A stretch of DNA of 64,000 nucleotides from Centrapalus pauciflorus (GCA_020465985.1 JAANYP010002658.1:1-64000); one strand, 5' to 3'; shown: positions 24,527 to 42,011, counted from the stretch's first letter. A program made the numbers and translations. Notes: generated from the sequence alone by a model not told the origin.

Positions 24527-27500
24527 ATGAAGGGATTCGATCTGTTAAAATCCTCAATTGTGGTAAAATTCGCGGGATTTTTCTTTCTAGCTCTAGCTTT
24601 CTTCTACTTCGGTAAACACTGGTCGGACGATAATTATACGCAAGTTACCTTCTTCAATTCGAACGCAAACGCAAATACCAGAACCCCTTCGATCTCAATT
24701 TCACCAAATCACAATAAGACGTTCGATATTGCTTCTTTAATCAACAAAACAGAGGAAGCAAAAACCCAAAATGATCATACGTTACCTCCGATCCCGGTAT
24801 CATCTTTGCTTTCTCAGCCACCTCCGCCATCTCCACCTCCACCTCCACCTCCGGCTGCAGTGCAGAGATTAGGAGTAGTAGACGAGGATGGGGTGATGAG
24901 GAATGATTTTGAAGTGGGTGAGTTTGATCGGGATGCAATGGAGAATTGGAATAATGAGACGGAAGTGGTTGAAGGTGATAACGAAGGTGTTGGGGTTAGT
25001 GTTAGGGTCCAGAAGTTTAAGATGTGTCCTGCGAGTATGAGCGAGTATATACCTTGTATGGACAATGTGGAGGCCATCAAGGGTCTGAAATCAACGGAGA
25101 AAGGGGAAAAGTTTGAGCGCCATTGCCCGGAGAAAGGTAAGGGACTGAACTGCTTGGTGCCGGCGCCCAAAGGTTACAAAGCTCCAATTCCTTGGCCAAG
25201 AAGTCGTGATGAGGTAGACGGTCTTCTTTATGTTTATGCTTTTACATCTATTGTGAATGTATGATTTTATACAAGGGACAATCTTATATGAGACTAAGAA
25301 TTAACCTGCTATGTTTCTGTGTTCACTATGATTATAAACAATGAGGATTTCCTTTTGAACGAAAACATCTTATGATGTTTTGTGATTGGCTTCGAACAGA
25401 GCTTCTATAAAACAAAACAAGAAAGAATGATAGCACATCGTAAATCAATCAAGGTTTTCCAATAGCCATGGATATGATTCATACACAAAAAAAAAAAAAA
25501 AAAAAAATGCATGGTTATATGTAAATCTTGGGCATTTAATTGAAAACTTTAATATTCAGTGAAGGTGTAAGGAATGTGATTGATATCAGTTATGTAGTAG
25601 AATGATGTCGTAGATGTAATTGGCCTCTTTTATAATGGTTCTGTGTTGTGCACTTAACACAGGTCTGGTATAGCAATGTTCCTCATGCACAACTAGCTGA
25701 GTATAAGGGTGGTCAAAATTGGATTACTGTATACAAGGATAAGTTTAGGTTTCCTGGAGGTGGCACGCAGTTCATACACGGGGCAGATCAGTATTTAGAT
25801 CAGATTTCAAAGGTAAGATCTTTAAGGGAATTTCTATGATTTTACTTCTAGTTTTCAAATTACTGTTTTACGAGTTTGTAATTTATGGTCTGGTATGTTT
25901 CATCTGTCTTGGTAGATGATTCCGGAAATCGCGTTTGGCCGTCATACCCGGGTTGTATTAGATGTTGGATGTGGTGTGGCAAGTTTTGGTGCCTATTTAA
26001 CTTCACGGAGTGTACTCACTTTGTCTGTAGCTCCAAAAGATGTACATGAGAACCAGATTCAGTTCGCACTGGAGCGTGGTGTGCCTGCAATGGTCACTGC
26101 TTTTGCAACAAGGCGACTGTTATATCCAAGCCAGGCTTTTGATTTAATCCATTGCTCAAGATGTAGAGTTAATTGGACTCGTGATGGTAAGCATAAATAA
26201 TGATTGACTAATATTTTAGCTTGGTAAGAAGAATAAGTACTTATGTTATATTTATGTCCATTCTGTTTGTTTTCTCCTTAAGGCATGAATGATCTCCTAA
26301 TTATTTAAGAATCTTAAAACAAAATACATTACTTTGCCTTATGTTTATAAATTTGTCTTCACTTCATCAGTTTTTCTTTAATTACTGAAGATCAACATTA
26401 ATCATGCTAGGAGGGAAGCAGATGTGTTACCATGTTCAGCCAGGAAGTTATTTGAAAGTATATTCTTTTATTTTGAGATTAGTATTAAAGAAGGACAGAG
26501 AGATTGTGATGATCGTGTTAATGAGAACTGAGAAGACGACAACAAACTTCACACGTCTTGCGTGGTTGATGCATACCGTTGGAAATGGATTAGCGAGCAG
26601 AATATAGAAAATGAGTTAGGCTTGGATGGGAGTGCATGGATAGATGCTAGTTATATCGTGAAGTCCTAATTAGTTTTCACCTCTTCACGTTTTCTATTTG
26701 CTTAACTGAATTATAATTTCTTTTGGATATATATTATAGCCTCCCCAACTAGTTTCTGATGGCAGCTTTTTCCCTTAGTGGTGTCAGGTGCTTAGATCCT
26801 TAGGTAGTGGGTTTCAGGCTTTTGTATGGTTTTGGACGTCTTCACATCAACTTTTCTGTAGAGGTTTAGCAGCGGCCACAGATCCTATAGTCAATGATTA
26901 GGGTGGCATTGTTGGTGTTTGGGTGACACAACACCTTAGGTTGAAGATGATACCCATTGCCGGTCAGTTTTCCTCCTTCACAATGGTGGTGGTGGTGGAA
27001 AGGTTTGTGTCCTTGGATTGTTTTTTAGCGTCATTTCTGCCATTCTTTGCCATTATAGGCTCTTTCAGTAAAGGTCACCTCCATGCAACCACAAATATGG
27101 TTTTGCTCCTTCACCACCAAATCCCTTGTTTTGCTTCCTAATTTCTTAGGCAAAGGGAGGTTGGTCGTGATATGACTGACTCTTGGTTTTTCTAGATTTT
27201 GGGCAAGGCTTTGGTGATACAATGGGTGTGCAGTGGTCAAATGGTGATGAGGTTTTAGTCGAAGAATCCAAAGTCAGAGACCCTCTCTGAAATCTTTCCA
27301 CCATTTTGAGTTATCCAGCATGGTTTCTTGTAGGGTTTCAGACTTCCAGTGGCTCTTTTTGGGTTTGCACAATGATGGTATGTAGTTTGAGTTATCTGGC
27401 AGCATTGTAGTAGTGTTGCGGTAGGTTTTTTGCTTGATGATGTTCCAGAATCCAGATTTGCAGTTTTTTCAGTTTGTTTTTGTTTTAGCTAGTTGGTCGA

Positions 27501-30310
27501 TATTTCCAGGGTGTGGTTCAACTGCCTTGTTTCCTTGCGGTTGGTTCAATCTTCGGTTGTGGTATGGTTGGTTCAGTGTAAGTACTACAGTTAGCTGGAT
27601 CATAGTATATGTGGATGATTCAACCCTTCAGATTAATTAAGCCATTTCGTTGTTTCAGAAAGAAAAAAAGTTTGTGACGAAATGACGTTTTTTTTTACTC
27701 TCTACTCATCATGGCTACTCGTTACTTCTGGTTGTTGCCTTGTTGGTCTGTATAGCCCAAGTTTTCTGAAATGGGGCATGCCTAATTTTCCTCACTTCTT
27801 ACTACGATGATGTAGATGGGATTTTGCTGCTTGAAGTCAACAGACTGCTTAGGGCAGGGGGGTATTTTGTCTGGGCAGCACAACCAGTTTACAAGCATGA
27901 AGCACTTCTAGAACAACAATGGGAAGGTAACATTATCAATTTTCTGTTAGAATTGGTCCTGTCACAAAATTGTTCCATCTCACCTTGCTTGTAACAAAAA
28001 ACTTCAACTGCATAAAAAGAGAACCATGCCTGTTTTGTTACGAGGATGAATTTAGAATGCCTCTAAAAAAGTTGCGCTAAACAATCATGTAACCAAATTA
28101 CTGGCCAGTGAGGTTGTAAGTGGTAGTGTAACTGTTGCATTGGCTTTAGCAACTATGATGCTTTTTTAAACCAAATTTTATTTACTGAATAATTCTTATA
28201 GTCTCTAAGCCAATTTTGAGAAATTAATATCTAGAAGGTCAGCATTTGTATGTAGTGCTTTTGACTTCATCAAACATTCTTTGATCCGTAATGGCTGAAT
28301 GGCAAAGCATTTAACCTTATCTCATACACCACTCTGCCTCAGATTTCAAATATTCTAATGGAGGTCAATCTGTAAAAGTGAATTGTCCAGAATTTATTTT
28401 CTAGCTGGTGTATAGGGTCACTAACTTGCCACTGTGATGGTATATCATTATATATGTTTGCATAACACTAGTTTTATTTGTTTATCTCAGAAATGATCAA
28501 CCTTACAAATCGTATTTGTTGGAATCTTGTGAAGAAGGAGGGCTATATAGCAATATGGCAAAAACCACTCGACAACAGTTGCTATTTAAACCGTGATCTG
28601 GGAACCCAACCCACAGTGTGTGATAAGGAGGATAACCCAGACGATGTTTGGTAACTCAATATTCTTGGCTCATATGTAATTATGTATCCCTTTGGTGGCA
28701 CATATAGTACTTTTCAGAATTAACTTATGCTCTCTTTTTTCATACATGATTAAAATTTGACCGAAAATGTGTTACCTAGTTGCTATTGGTGATAATCATT
28801 CATGACTCCTCACTGATCTATCATCTATATGCTTTGAGTTTTTTTTTTTGTGTTTACAATTTTTCAATAGAATGCCAACTAGAATACATGGTTCTGCTTT
28901 TTTGGTGCATGGTAAAGTGGTCTCTGGCATTCAGTATTCTGTTGAGAACTTCTCTGCTCCTGCTTTCTTGATAGAATTTTATTTGAATGAAACTAATTAT
29001 CTTTAATTTTTGTTGGTTTAGGTATGTTGATTTGAAGCCATGTATTACTCCACTGCCTGAGGACAGATCTGGAGCAAATATTACCACATGGCCTGCAAGA
29101 CTGCATAATCCTCCGGAGAGGCTCCAGAGCATAAAACTTGATGCCTTTGTATCTAGAAAGGATCTCTTTAAGGCAGAATCAAAATACTGGAAAGAAATAA
29201 TAGATGGTTACGTGCGCTCTTTACACTGGAAAAAATTCAAACTCAGAAATGTGATGGACATGAGAGCTGGTTTTGGAGGGTATTCTTTTCTTCCATCATA
29301 CTGTAAATATTTTTTTCCTTCTTTTTAGCTCTTTTGGAAAACCAATGTAACCACATCCAAGGCGATGAAACTTTTGTTGCCTAACTTATGGATGCACCAT
29401 TGGTAATTCATCCTCAATACATGAGTGGGAACAGAACTCATGATTCATCTTGCTTCACTCAAAGAGTTATCCTGACTCCTGTCCCAACCACTTGAACAAA
29501 ACCTAGCTGGACCATCATGCATTAAAATTGACACTTGTAGAAGCGTTTGTGTGATTTGGCTTTTGTTGATATCTCTAAGATCAGTTTCTTATTCTGGCAG
29601 ATTTGCGGCAGCTTTGATTGATAACCAACTAGATTGCTGGGTAATGAATGTTGTTCCCGTAAGTGGTCCAAACACTTTGCCCGTCATATATGATCGTGGA
29701 CTTCTGGGAGTTATGCATGACTGGTACAAACTGCTCATTTACGTTCTTCCTAATCATTATTGTTTTGGTCTTGCCAGTTTCATCTTTCTAATTCTTTTCG
29801 ACAAACCCTAAAAATACAACACTGGATCCATCTATACTTTTTCCATATGACCAAAACTGTCTGAACCATTAACCATGTATTATTTACAGGTGCGAACCAT
29901 TTGACACTTACCCAAGAACCTATGATCTATTGCATGCAGCAGGTCTTTTCTCCGTTGAGCAAAAAAGGTATCTTTCCTCTTGAAAGGTTGGGGCATGAGT
30001 ATTCTATGTTTAACATAAGTAGAATGGTTTCTTGAGTTAGATTATAGAGTATGTTCACTTCTGTCTTAACATTATTTCATTTTTTCAATTTGATATTGCT
30101 TTTATCAGATGCAATATTTCTAGCATAATGCTTGAGATGAACAGAGTCTTAAGACCCGGGGGACATGTGTACATCCGTGATTCTATTCAGGTGATGGATG
30201 AACTTCAAGAGATTGGTAAGGCCATTGGTTGGCATGTAACGCTACGAGATACATCTGAGGGGCCTCATGCAAGTTACAGAATCCTGATATGTGATAAACG
30301 CCTCCGATGA
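24527..30310 (+). CDS. PMT11: Golgi-type S-adenosylmethionine methyltransferase (PMT11-like)
   Basis: Nine exons: 24527-25213, 25663-25812, 25916-26186, 27816-27926, 28491-28650, 29022-29279, 29601-29723, 29890-29967 and 30109-30310; 679 residues, near the family's 690 or so. All junctions are GT-AG and keep frame. The ATG at 24527 is chosen because the conserved type-II membrane anchor follows at once (residues about 11-27, then GKHWSDD). A proline-rich stalk, the conserved MCPASMSEYIPCMDN segment, and the SAM-binding motif LDVGCGVASFG near 294 follow; a second methyltransferase-like half includes MDMRAGFGG. Family knowledge: QUA2/TSD2-type DUF248 enzymes are Golgi proteins thought to methylesterify pectin. 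The end SEGPHASYRIL is typical of PMT11/12. Intron 3 is 1629 bases and holds a fossil frame (see 26409-26669). Confidence 0.95.
26409..26669 (+). pseudogene. Unidentified fossil coding fragment in intron 3 of PMT11-like gene
   Basis: One frame reads 86 codons with a single internal stop (TGA at 26529-26531) before TAA at 26667-26669. Its composition is protein-like rather than intron-like, with segments such as KLFESIF, EISIKEGQRDCDD and, after the stop, DAYRWKWISEQNIENELG. I do not recognise the family. It could be an exon picked up by a transposon or a decayed retrocopy piece. Chance cannot be excluded for 86 codons. Confidence 0.35.
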
Positions 30311-30803
30311 TAAACTCTTCTCAACATTTTTGTTTCACCCATGAAGCAAAATTCCCTTCTCACAAAGACATTGGATTTTTTATTTTTTTTATATTTAATT
30401 AAGTTTCTCTCCGTCAGTTAATGTTATTAGAGTTCTACAGGTACATGTACATCCACTTGATCGTTACTAGTTTATGTAAAGATTTTTTACTTAAAACATT
30501 CTAAGTCACTTTTTCCTTCAAGACAGTTGTATGTTTTCTATTTTTATAAAAAAAAGAGATGACTGATAGTTGATACACAGACATGACTATATCATGAAAG
30601 ATTTTAGTGTATGCTCATATCATGAATCAATAATTCTGTCTGGACTCAAACTTAACGAATAGTATTTGGTATCGAAACTTGTTTTGGGAATTTAGACAGA
30701 CTTCAGCAGGAACAAAATTCATAGAGTTGGCACATCAAAGTCGAAGAAACCATCACAAATCTCTCCCAAATAGTAACATCACATCACAAAGCCCCCAACC
30801 TAC
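30311..30803. other. Convergent 3' ends of PMT11-like and HESO1-like genes
   Basis: The two genes converge with 493 bases between stop codons. The stretch should hold both 3' UTRs. No other feature is seen. Confidence 0.6.
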
Positions 30804-34939
<4,136 letters not shown>

Positions 34940-37440
34940 CTTCAAGCCCCAAATAACACAGAATCTGGAAGATATGACTGAAAACATAGAACTGGTTTAA
35001 GAGCGATTCTATATTAGAGTTTAAAATGAATATCAATGAACACAATGTCTGAACTACACAAGTTGATCTGTTACCGGATTACGATTTCAAAAAATGACAA
35101 TATACAAGAATCAGAATGCAATGATTAGGGTATGGCTTATAGATAGATACATTGTGATTCAATAATGAGTACACCAAAGAAGTATTAAACATATTAAGAA
35201 CAGAGCAATCAGAGTAATAAATGCACAATTGGTATATATGTGCAACTAGTATCAAGTGTTGATTACAAAGTTAAGTAGGCTACCTCAGAAATTCCATTCT
35301 CCAAAAATCTTCTTCCTAGGTGAATTTGAGCTTAGAGCCTTAGACGAGAGTGGGCACAGAGAGCAATAGGGCATATGTGCAAATATAGAAAGGTATCATG
35401 TATATCGCTCATAATTAAAGAGTAGAAAATTAAAATTAGAACACCGATGATGCCAACAATTGTCATTTCTTTTATCAGTCATTTTGGACCAATAAAAGTG
35501 GCCCGTCAAACAAAGCAAACCCAAAGAATATTTAATTCACTCTTGTTCTGTAATTCTGACGACAGATGATTAAAGTTGACAAATCCTAGATTCAAAATAG
35601 TAACCACTCCACCATAATACTATATATCAAGTTTCTCTAATGCTTGAGAAAAACAAGATAATCAAACCCAATGAAACTGGCCATTCAAAAGACATCATCA
35701 GACACACCAGACGTTATACAACCCATTCCTCAAAAACAACATCAAGAAATGTGACCTTTGTATCAAGTCATATAAATGCTTGTTGAGCAATCACATATAG
35801 TATCAAACTGCTAATGCGCTCTACCTAATACTTTAATATTAAGTTTCTTGATGCACACCCATTTGTAGTTAATCAATTCCTTTCAAGAGAAAAGATCAAC
35901 AAGATCCCACGTTTCATTGCTTGTCTAGAAGTGTGGACATATTCACATGCTTAATACTTTGTCCAGCAACATTAGAAAGAATACACGAATATCCTTGGGG
36001 AAAATAAAGACAATATAGTCGGAGAACCCATTCCATAAGAAACATTTGTGAAATGAAAAATCATGTTCCTTGAAATGGGTTACCAACATAGGCACAAAAT
36101 TTTAGCTTAGAAAAAGTAATAATACGATCCTTTATTGATCTGAAAAGTAAATGTTTGATACAAAAGAACCAAAAGGTGAAACATCTTAGAGCAAAATGCA
36201 GAAGCATAGAATATGAGAGGTTGAGAAATAAATCCAAGTTACTCTGTAAATAATTATCCAATGTCAAGAAACATCACAATGTCAGTCCCTCTATTAATGA
36301 AATATTTTTCTAAAATACAACAATTTGCCTATCCAACTTCAATCTTTACTTTACAGACTTCTATTATTAATAAGGTTCTATTACCCTGTTTGTTATTTTA
36401 AATCTCATTCACTCCATATGAAATGAGTTTGTTTTCCCTTCCACATACACCTGGAACTAGATCTGAGCCCTAGAAGTCAGCTATGAATTGGATGAACACT
36501 CAAAGCAATAAATCACTTCAAATGGTGGTGTCATTATCAGCTAACAGTGTTCAACTTATCAAATACCATCCATCCCCAAAAAAAAAAAGTTACTTTTAAC
36601 TTCAAAACAAATACGTATTGACACATTCCAAATGACTTTCTAAAAACCACTAAAACTACTTTATCAACATCAATTTCACATTCAAAAAACTTAAGTATCT
36701 TGCATAAACTATTTGAAACATGCCTATTTTTCTATTTCTCGACACAGAGGGCCAATTGGATCAGATACGCAATTGTCAATTCAAACCAAGAAAAAACCCA
36801 TAAGACGTATATGATTCATTTCCTGGTAAATCCATAAATAAATAAAAATAATAAACCAATTTCATAGCATTGATAAATGATCGACGGAGAATTCAAGATT
36901 TAAAGGCGAATAGGGTACCAGAGATTTGAATCTTGAATGGATAAACATTATCGAGGATTGTATTGAAACATGCTAGCAAGCTGGATAAACAATTGGGGTT
37001 TTAATAAGATTGAAGTGGGAAAAAAGTGTAGTAGGAATATGCATTGGAAGAAAGAAGGGTTTTCTTGCGGCGGCGAAGAAAAGTATGTGCGAGAGAGTGT
37101 AGAGTGAAGGCGCGGGAAAGAGATGAGACAGGGCAGGGCGGTCACAGCAAAATTGCAGCCGCTCGCATGATCTGCTTTGCTTGCTGCTTTTGGGTTCGCT
37201 TTGGTTATGGACGGGCAGGACGGCAGCCACTATGCCCAAGAACAAAAAATTGCAAAATCTTGAATTAGGGATTTGTAATTTGGATATTAATTGCATAAAA
37301 TATTATCGTATGACGATTCGGGATTAGAATTTATTTTTATTTAAAACGACAAATTAAGGTTTGACTGACAAATCATGATGAAAATTTGAAGTAAATCTGA
37401 ACACGTTTTGGGTAAGAGTTATAAAAGGCAAGTCTCGATC
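34940..37440. other. HESO1-like 5' UTR and upstream intergenic region
   Basis: On the minus strand a plausible 5' UTR intron runs from a donor near 35281 (CTGAG then GTAGCC) to an acceptor near 34980 (TTTTCAG), so transcription probably starts near 35300-35400. Further upstream, 35400-36900 shows no gene. A less AT-rich island at about 37040-37250 has open frames on both strands but no recognisable protein. Confidence 0.45.
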
Positions 37441-37464
37441 TCGACCGCGCATTTGTGATTTTAG

Positions 37465-38455
37465 TGAAACGTGGAGGAACATTATATAAATCGGAAGGGA
37501 CATAGAAAATTTAGGGTCAATTTTGTGGATTCGTTTGGGTACAGAACAGGTGATGGTTCATTCATAAGTTTTTGGGGTGATAAATTTTCAAGGATTTTCA
37601 ATTTTGAGCATGAGAAGGATGTTATTGTGGTTAGGAGGTTCTCGACTGTAACTATCGGATATAGAGCTGAAGAGGTTCTATCAAATTAAGTGGTAGATTT
37701 GTGTGGGAATTAGATGAGCTCGTTGCTCTTCTACAAAATATTGAATTGGATTCATCTAAGAAAGATGTTTTGGTTGTGATATACACACAATGGCAATAAA
37801 TTCTCTATTAAGGCTTTATTTGTTTTTCATTAAGACCCTCTGAAGTCTAAAATTCAGATCTTTGATGAATTAAGATTGTTTGTTTAGTTTCAGATTTAAG
37901 AGGTTGCAACATCTGAATTTACCTCTTAAAATTACGGGGAAGAGAGTTGTTTGAACTAAAATTAAGAGCCTCTTAATTTCATATCTTAAGGTTTCCTCTT
38001 AATTTCAGACGTGGTTTTCAGACTTCAGACATTTAAGCTCTTAAAAAACAAATAACACCTAAATCCCTTAGATTACTTATTGATGCAAAGCTTCTCTATC
38101 TTCCCATGTTGATTCCATCATAGGTACGATATCGAATAAGGTCAAGGAAAATATGCATGTTTATATGGAGGTTAAGGAAGAATCGACTCCCTATTCTTTT
38201 TGTCCTCAATGACATGTGCATGGGCTTGCATTTAGTACGATGCCCCTTTTCTCTTGATGTGCCCGAGACGATGAAACATTGCTTCTTCAACTGTCTCGGG
38301 ATCCAAACGCTATGGTCAAGCATATTCGCACGGTGGGGATTTAGCTTTTCATCAGTGCCTACAGTCTCAAACGTTGTTGGCTCCATTGGTGACGACCTGC
38401 TATCTTGGTTTGTGTTTATATTAGTTTTCTTTATTTATATAAAATATTGCCGTAA
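37465..38455 (+). mobile_element. LINE (non-LTR) 3' remnant: RT-linked zinc-binding region
   Basis: Reading plus-strand frames gives a decayed C-terminal part of a plant LINE polyprotein: FGYRTGDGSFISFWGDK, a LELHD-like linker (WELDELVALLQNIELDSS), then MWRLRKNRLP and a zf-RVT block with CPFSLDVPETMKHCFFNC and LWSSIFARWG. Frameshifts and stops break it. It is interrupted by a Tourist-like MITE at 37812-38059. No catalytic reverse transcriptase core is present. Confidence 0.75.
37812..38059. mobile_element. Tourist-like MITE inside the LINE remnant
   Basis: The ends GGCTTTATTTGTTTTT and AAAAACAAATAACACC are inverted, with TAA on each side (37809-37811, 38060-38062). Reading across with one TAA removed joins the LINE frame smoothly (SIK then SLRLLID), which supports the boundaries. 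Confidence 0.85.
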
Positions 38456-38701
38456 AAAAAAAAGAGTATGACATTTAACTAAAAATGGTATACAAATTTT
38501 AACCAGATATTCTCCAATTTAATTGTCATAGTTATCACAATTTAGTTAAAATCAAGTTTAAATATATCTTGGTTTTGCTTAAATGATTTAATTAAACCAT
38601 GTATGTGTCCTTTAGAAATCTAATTACAATTTTTAGTTATACTCGTGAGCAAATTCTCCGATTAATAATGTATATGATACTGGTTACATATAACTGTATG
38701 T
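38456..38701. other. AT-rich spacer, nothing recognised
   Basis: No gene, repeat or element could be supported here. Confidence 0.5.
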
Positions 38702-38872
38702 AGGGGTGTTCATTTCCAGATTATCCGAAAATTGAATACACGAATTTTAGTATTTTTACTATATGAATCCGTATATGAATTTCGGATATCTGAAATTCCG
38801 GATATAGGTAGGTGTTTATTTTAATACTATTTTCATTGACCCGCATACTACATGAATATTTGTAACAACCTC
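38702..38872. mobile_element. Truncated hAT-type MITE end
   Basis: It begins TAGGGGTGTTCATTTCC, the same terminal motif as the complete hAT MITE at 50511-51165, and is followed by ATATCCGAAATT-like motifs. No matching right end is found; the piece stops where LTR-like sequence begins. Confidence 0.5.
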
Positions 38873-39410
38873 GAAACATAACCAAAATGCCACGTAATAA
38901 TGATTGTCAAGTGGCATCAGACACACATAAACCTAGCTATGACGCATATGACCACATTCAAAATTTAGACAGACTAAACTTTAATTATTGTACAGTAGTC
39001 AAGAGAATCCCCAAAATACATATCCGAAGTGTAAGGTTCCCCTGAGTATCTGAGATGCATTGAAAAAACACGCTAGCCTCCGGGACCGCACGAAGCAACC
39101 ACCAAATACTAAGGGTTGTGAGCTACCCAAACTTTGACCTAGCCTTATGGCTTATCACGATGATCACCGTATATCCCGATATAACACAGTAGAAACTTCA
39201 ATTGATAGAGAGTAATTTCTAATGCTTCAAGAGACTTCAATTGATGAATATCAACTACAATTTAATTAATGCAACAACGATTCCTTAGATTTTAATTCCG
39301 TTTTTGCATTTTTTTTTTTTAAGTACATCCAAGATGAATCCTAATCCCCCAAATACTAAATTAACAATTTCTTACCTTAAATCTGACTTGAATTTTTGTA
39401 TATGTTGCTT
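38873..39410 (-). mobile_element. Old LTR fragment related to the Tekay-like element
   Basis: TGTAACAACCTCGAAACAT and the following ATGCCACGTAAT, CTTTAATTAT, ACAGTA and ATATCCGAAGT blocks occur in the same order as in the LTR at 6006-6200, but with many differences. It is a diverged LTR end, perhaps from a solo LTR. The other boundary is uncertain. Confidence 0.55.
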
Positions 39411-39499
39411 CTAACACGAAATTTATTCACAACTCTGAATTTTTAGTAGAAATTTTTAGAGAGTTTGTGTGAATGTTTGAAGGTGAAAGGTTGCTTCTA

Positions 39500-39745
39500 A
39501 CATCTAAACAACACAAGAATGAACACAAATGAAATATTAAACAAAAACTAACGAACGAACATCAATGAACAATTAAACGAACACAAACGAATATAAATTA
39601 GACGAACGAATCTTGTGTTCATGTTTGTTTATTTAATTAAACGAACACAAATTTGGGTTCGTGTTCGTTCCGTCGTTCATTAAATAAATTAACGAACTTC
39701 CTGTCAAAAGTTTGCGGATGATTCGTTGAACGTTCAGTCCGTTTA
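39500..39745. mobile_element. Degenerate hAT-type MITE
   Basis: Repeated AACGAACAC and GTGTTCGTT motifs in both orientations surround the centre, and the right side ends GTCCGTTTACAGC, close to known hAT MITE ends. The left end is lost. Confidence 0.45.
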
Positions 39746-40329
39746 CAGCTTTATTCATATCTTCATCATCAATGATAAAGTTATAATCTTAGACGATGAG
39801 AACAATGATATTAGAAAATACATCAAGTAACAAAAGAATATTAATGTCAAAATACACAAGTTGTGCTAGAAGAAACAACGAGAATTTTGTTTTACTTTTC
39901 AATTGAATATTGTGTAATTTTTTAATCATACAACATAAGAAGTGAAAAACCCCTTTAAAAAATAGTATGTTGTATTTTTAAAATTTTTAAAGGGACATTA
40001 TTATTTTATCTTATCCTGACATGAAATTTTTAGGACCGACCCAAAATTTAGTATGGAAAGAAAGATTGGCGGATGAAAGGGAGAGCTTCGATACACACCT
40101 TCTTTTTCTTCCAATAGGGTTTTTTGATTTTTGAGCTCTTCCGGTGATGGACGCCAATGAAGAAGGGTGTCGAAGGAGGAGGTTGTTGGAGATGAGTGAT
40201 GACAAGTTTCTCTTTTCAGATGGTTTTTCTCGTAAGCTGCATTCAAATGACTTTTTTCTTGTGATTTAATAAAAGTCATAAGTTGTTAAAACATTTCTTT
40301 ATAATAATTAATAAAAATAAATAAAGTAG

Positions 40330-40330
<1 letters not shown>

Positions 40331-40380
<50 letters not shown>

Positions 40381-40415
40381 CATCATCATTATTATCATCA
40401 TCATCATCATCAATA
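40331..40415. repeat. (TTA)n / (TCA)n trinucleotide microsatellite
   Basis: Perfect TTA repeats pass into TCA and TTA mixtures. Confidence 0.9.
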
Positions 40416-40630
40416 TTATTATGAGTTTATTTATTTAGGACCAACATGTTTTTACATTTTTTACGGTTTATCATTCTTAGGTTACTTTTTCCTTTCTAGT
40501 TCGGAATTTGTCTTTTTCTTTTCTCAAAAAGTCTTCTAATTTGATGACTTCTGACAGTTATCTTACTGCTAATTAAAACAATAATTTACTCAAGAAACTT
40601 GTTATCAGGTGACCAAATTCAAGTATCTTG

Positions 40631-40774
<144 letters not shown>

Positions 40775-40841
40775 TGAGTTCAATGGAATACCTATGTGCA
40801 TCGGAAAACCCGGAAACCACTTAATAGCCATTGGATCAGGT

Positions 40842-40921
40842 GATGCATCACGTAGAAAGTCGATGCATCACGCGGGAATTTGATGCATCACGCGGGGAAT
40901 TTGATGCATCACGCGGGAATT
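40842..40921. repeat. 20-bp minisatellite, four units
   Basis: Four tandem units begin with GATGCATCACG; three read close to GATGCATCACGCGGGAATTT and the first is variant (CGTAGAAAGTC). The stretch is bounded by TA microsatellites. Confidence 0.85.
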
Positions 40922-40990
40922 GTGATCCATTTGTGGTGGGGCATTGAGGTTTTCCAAAATTTTCTGATACATGTTGTCTTTCCATTGAAC

Positions 40991-41034
<44 letters not shown>

Positions 41035-41670
41035 TAGAATTTCATATATGTTCATCTAAAACTGCATAATATCATATATACTCAAACCAAAAAAAGAATT
41101 TCATATATATCCTTCTAAAACTTCATAATATCATATTTACCCAATTTAAAACTTTAATATCATATATATCCTTTCAAACATTTAAATATATCAAATATAT
41201 CCAAATTATTTATTTATTCTTTTTTATTACTTTAAAACTCATAATAAATATTCATTAATAAAGAAATGACCAATCTACCCTTTTTATTTCTTAAACTTCA
41301 TAATATCATATTTACCCAATTGAAAACTTTAATATCATATGTACCCTTTTAAACTTTTAAATATATCAAATATATCCAAATTATTTATTTATTATTTATT
41401 TATTACTTTAAAATTCATAATAAATATTTATTAAAAAAGAAATGACCGACTTCAGCTTAACGAACAAATTGAAATTTGAATCACCGAATTCCGTCAAGAA
41501 ATAAAAGATCTGATATCTTAAAGTAATAAAAGATCATAAATAAATAATTTGGATATATTTGATATATTTAAAAGTTTAAAAGGATATATATGATATTAAA
41601 GTTTTCAATTGGGTAAATATAATATTATAAAGTTTAAGAAATAAAAAGGGTAGATTGATCATTTATTTTT

Positions 41671-41886
41671 AAGAAAATTACAGAAATGGTCCTTGTGGTT
41701 TATGTGATATTACGGATATCGTCCCTACAGTTCATTTATTACAAATCTGGTCCCTACTTTCATAGTTTCATCACGGTTTTGGTACCTCTCTCTAACGCCG
41801 TTCCTTCCCCACCGTTAATTGATATCTCGTGCGAATATGTTGAGGGTATTATGGTCATTAACCTACTTCCCTCTCTTTTCTCCTTC
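41671..41886 (+). repeat. MULE left terminal inverted repeat
   Basis: It matches the reverse complement of 46157-46372 apart from the first base and one base near 41692. Identity stops at CTCCTTC. Confidence 0.93.
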
Positions 41887-42011
41887 TTTGGAAAACGTGT
41901 CCAGACACCCTAATTAGAGACTCGTCATCTGCTTCCCATTTCACTTTCAATCCTTTAGGTTTCAACCATCTGATGCGAAGATATTTGTCATAGTAAGTTG
42001 AAGTCGTTACA

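Noticed and set aside
24814..25170. 118-codon minus-strand frame inside PMT11 exon 1
   Set aside because: Antisense shadow of a proline-rich coding stretch.
28290..28375. tRNA-like text (ATGGCTGAATGGCAAAGC) in PMT11 intron 4
   Set aside because: The B-box part is too degenerate and no stems pair; at most a decayed SINE.
37044..37268. Arg-rich open frame upstream of HESO1
   Set aside because: Open on both strands in a locally GC-rich stretch; more likely promoter or UTR than a gene.
41686..41913. Open frame of 75 codons, with a near-identical 69-codon frame at 46148-46357 on the other strand
   Set aside because: Both lie in the MULE terminal inverted repeats; the shared protein is just the shared TIR DNA, with no domain.
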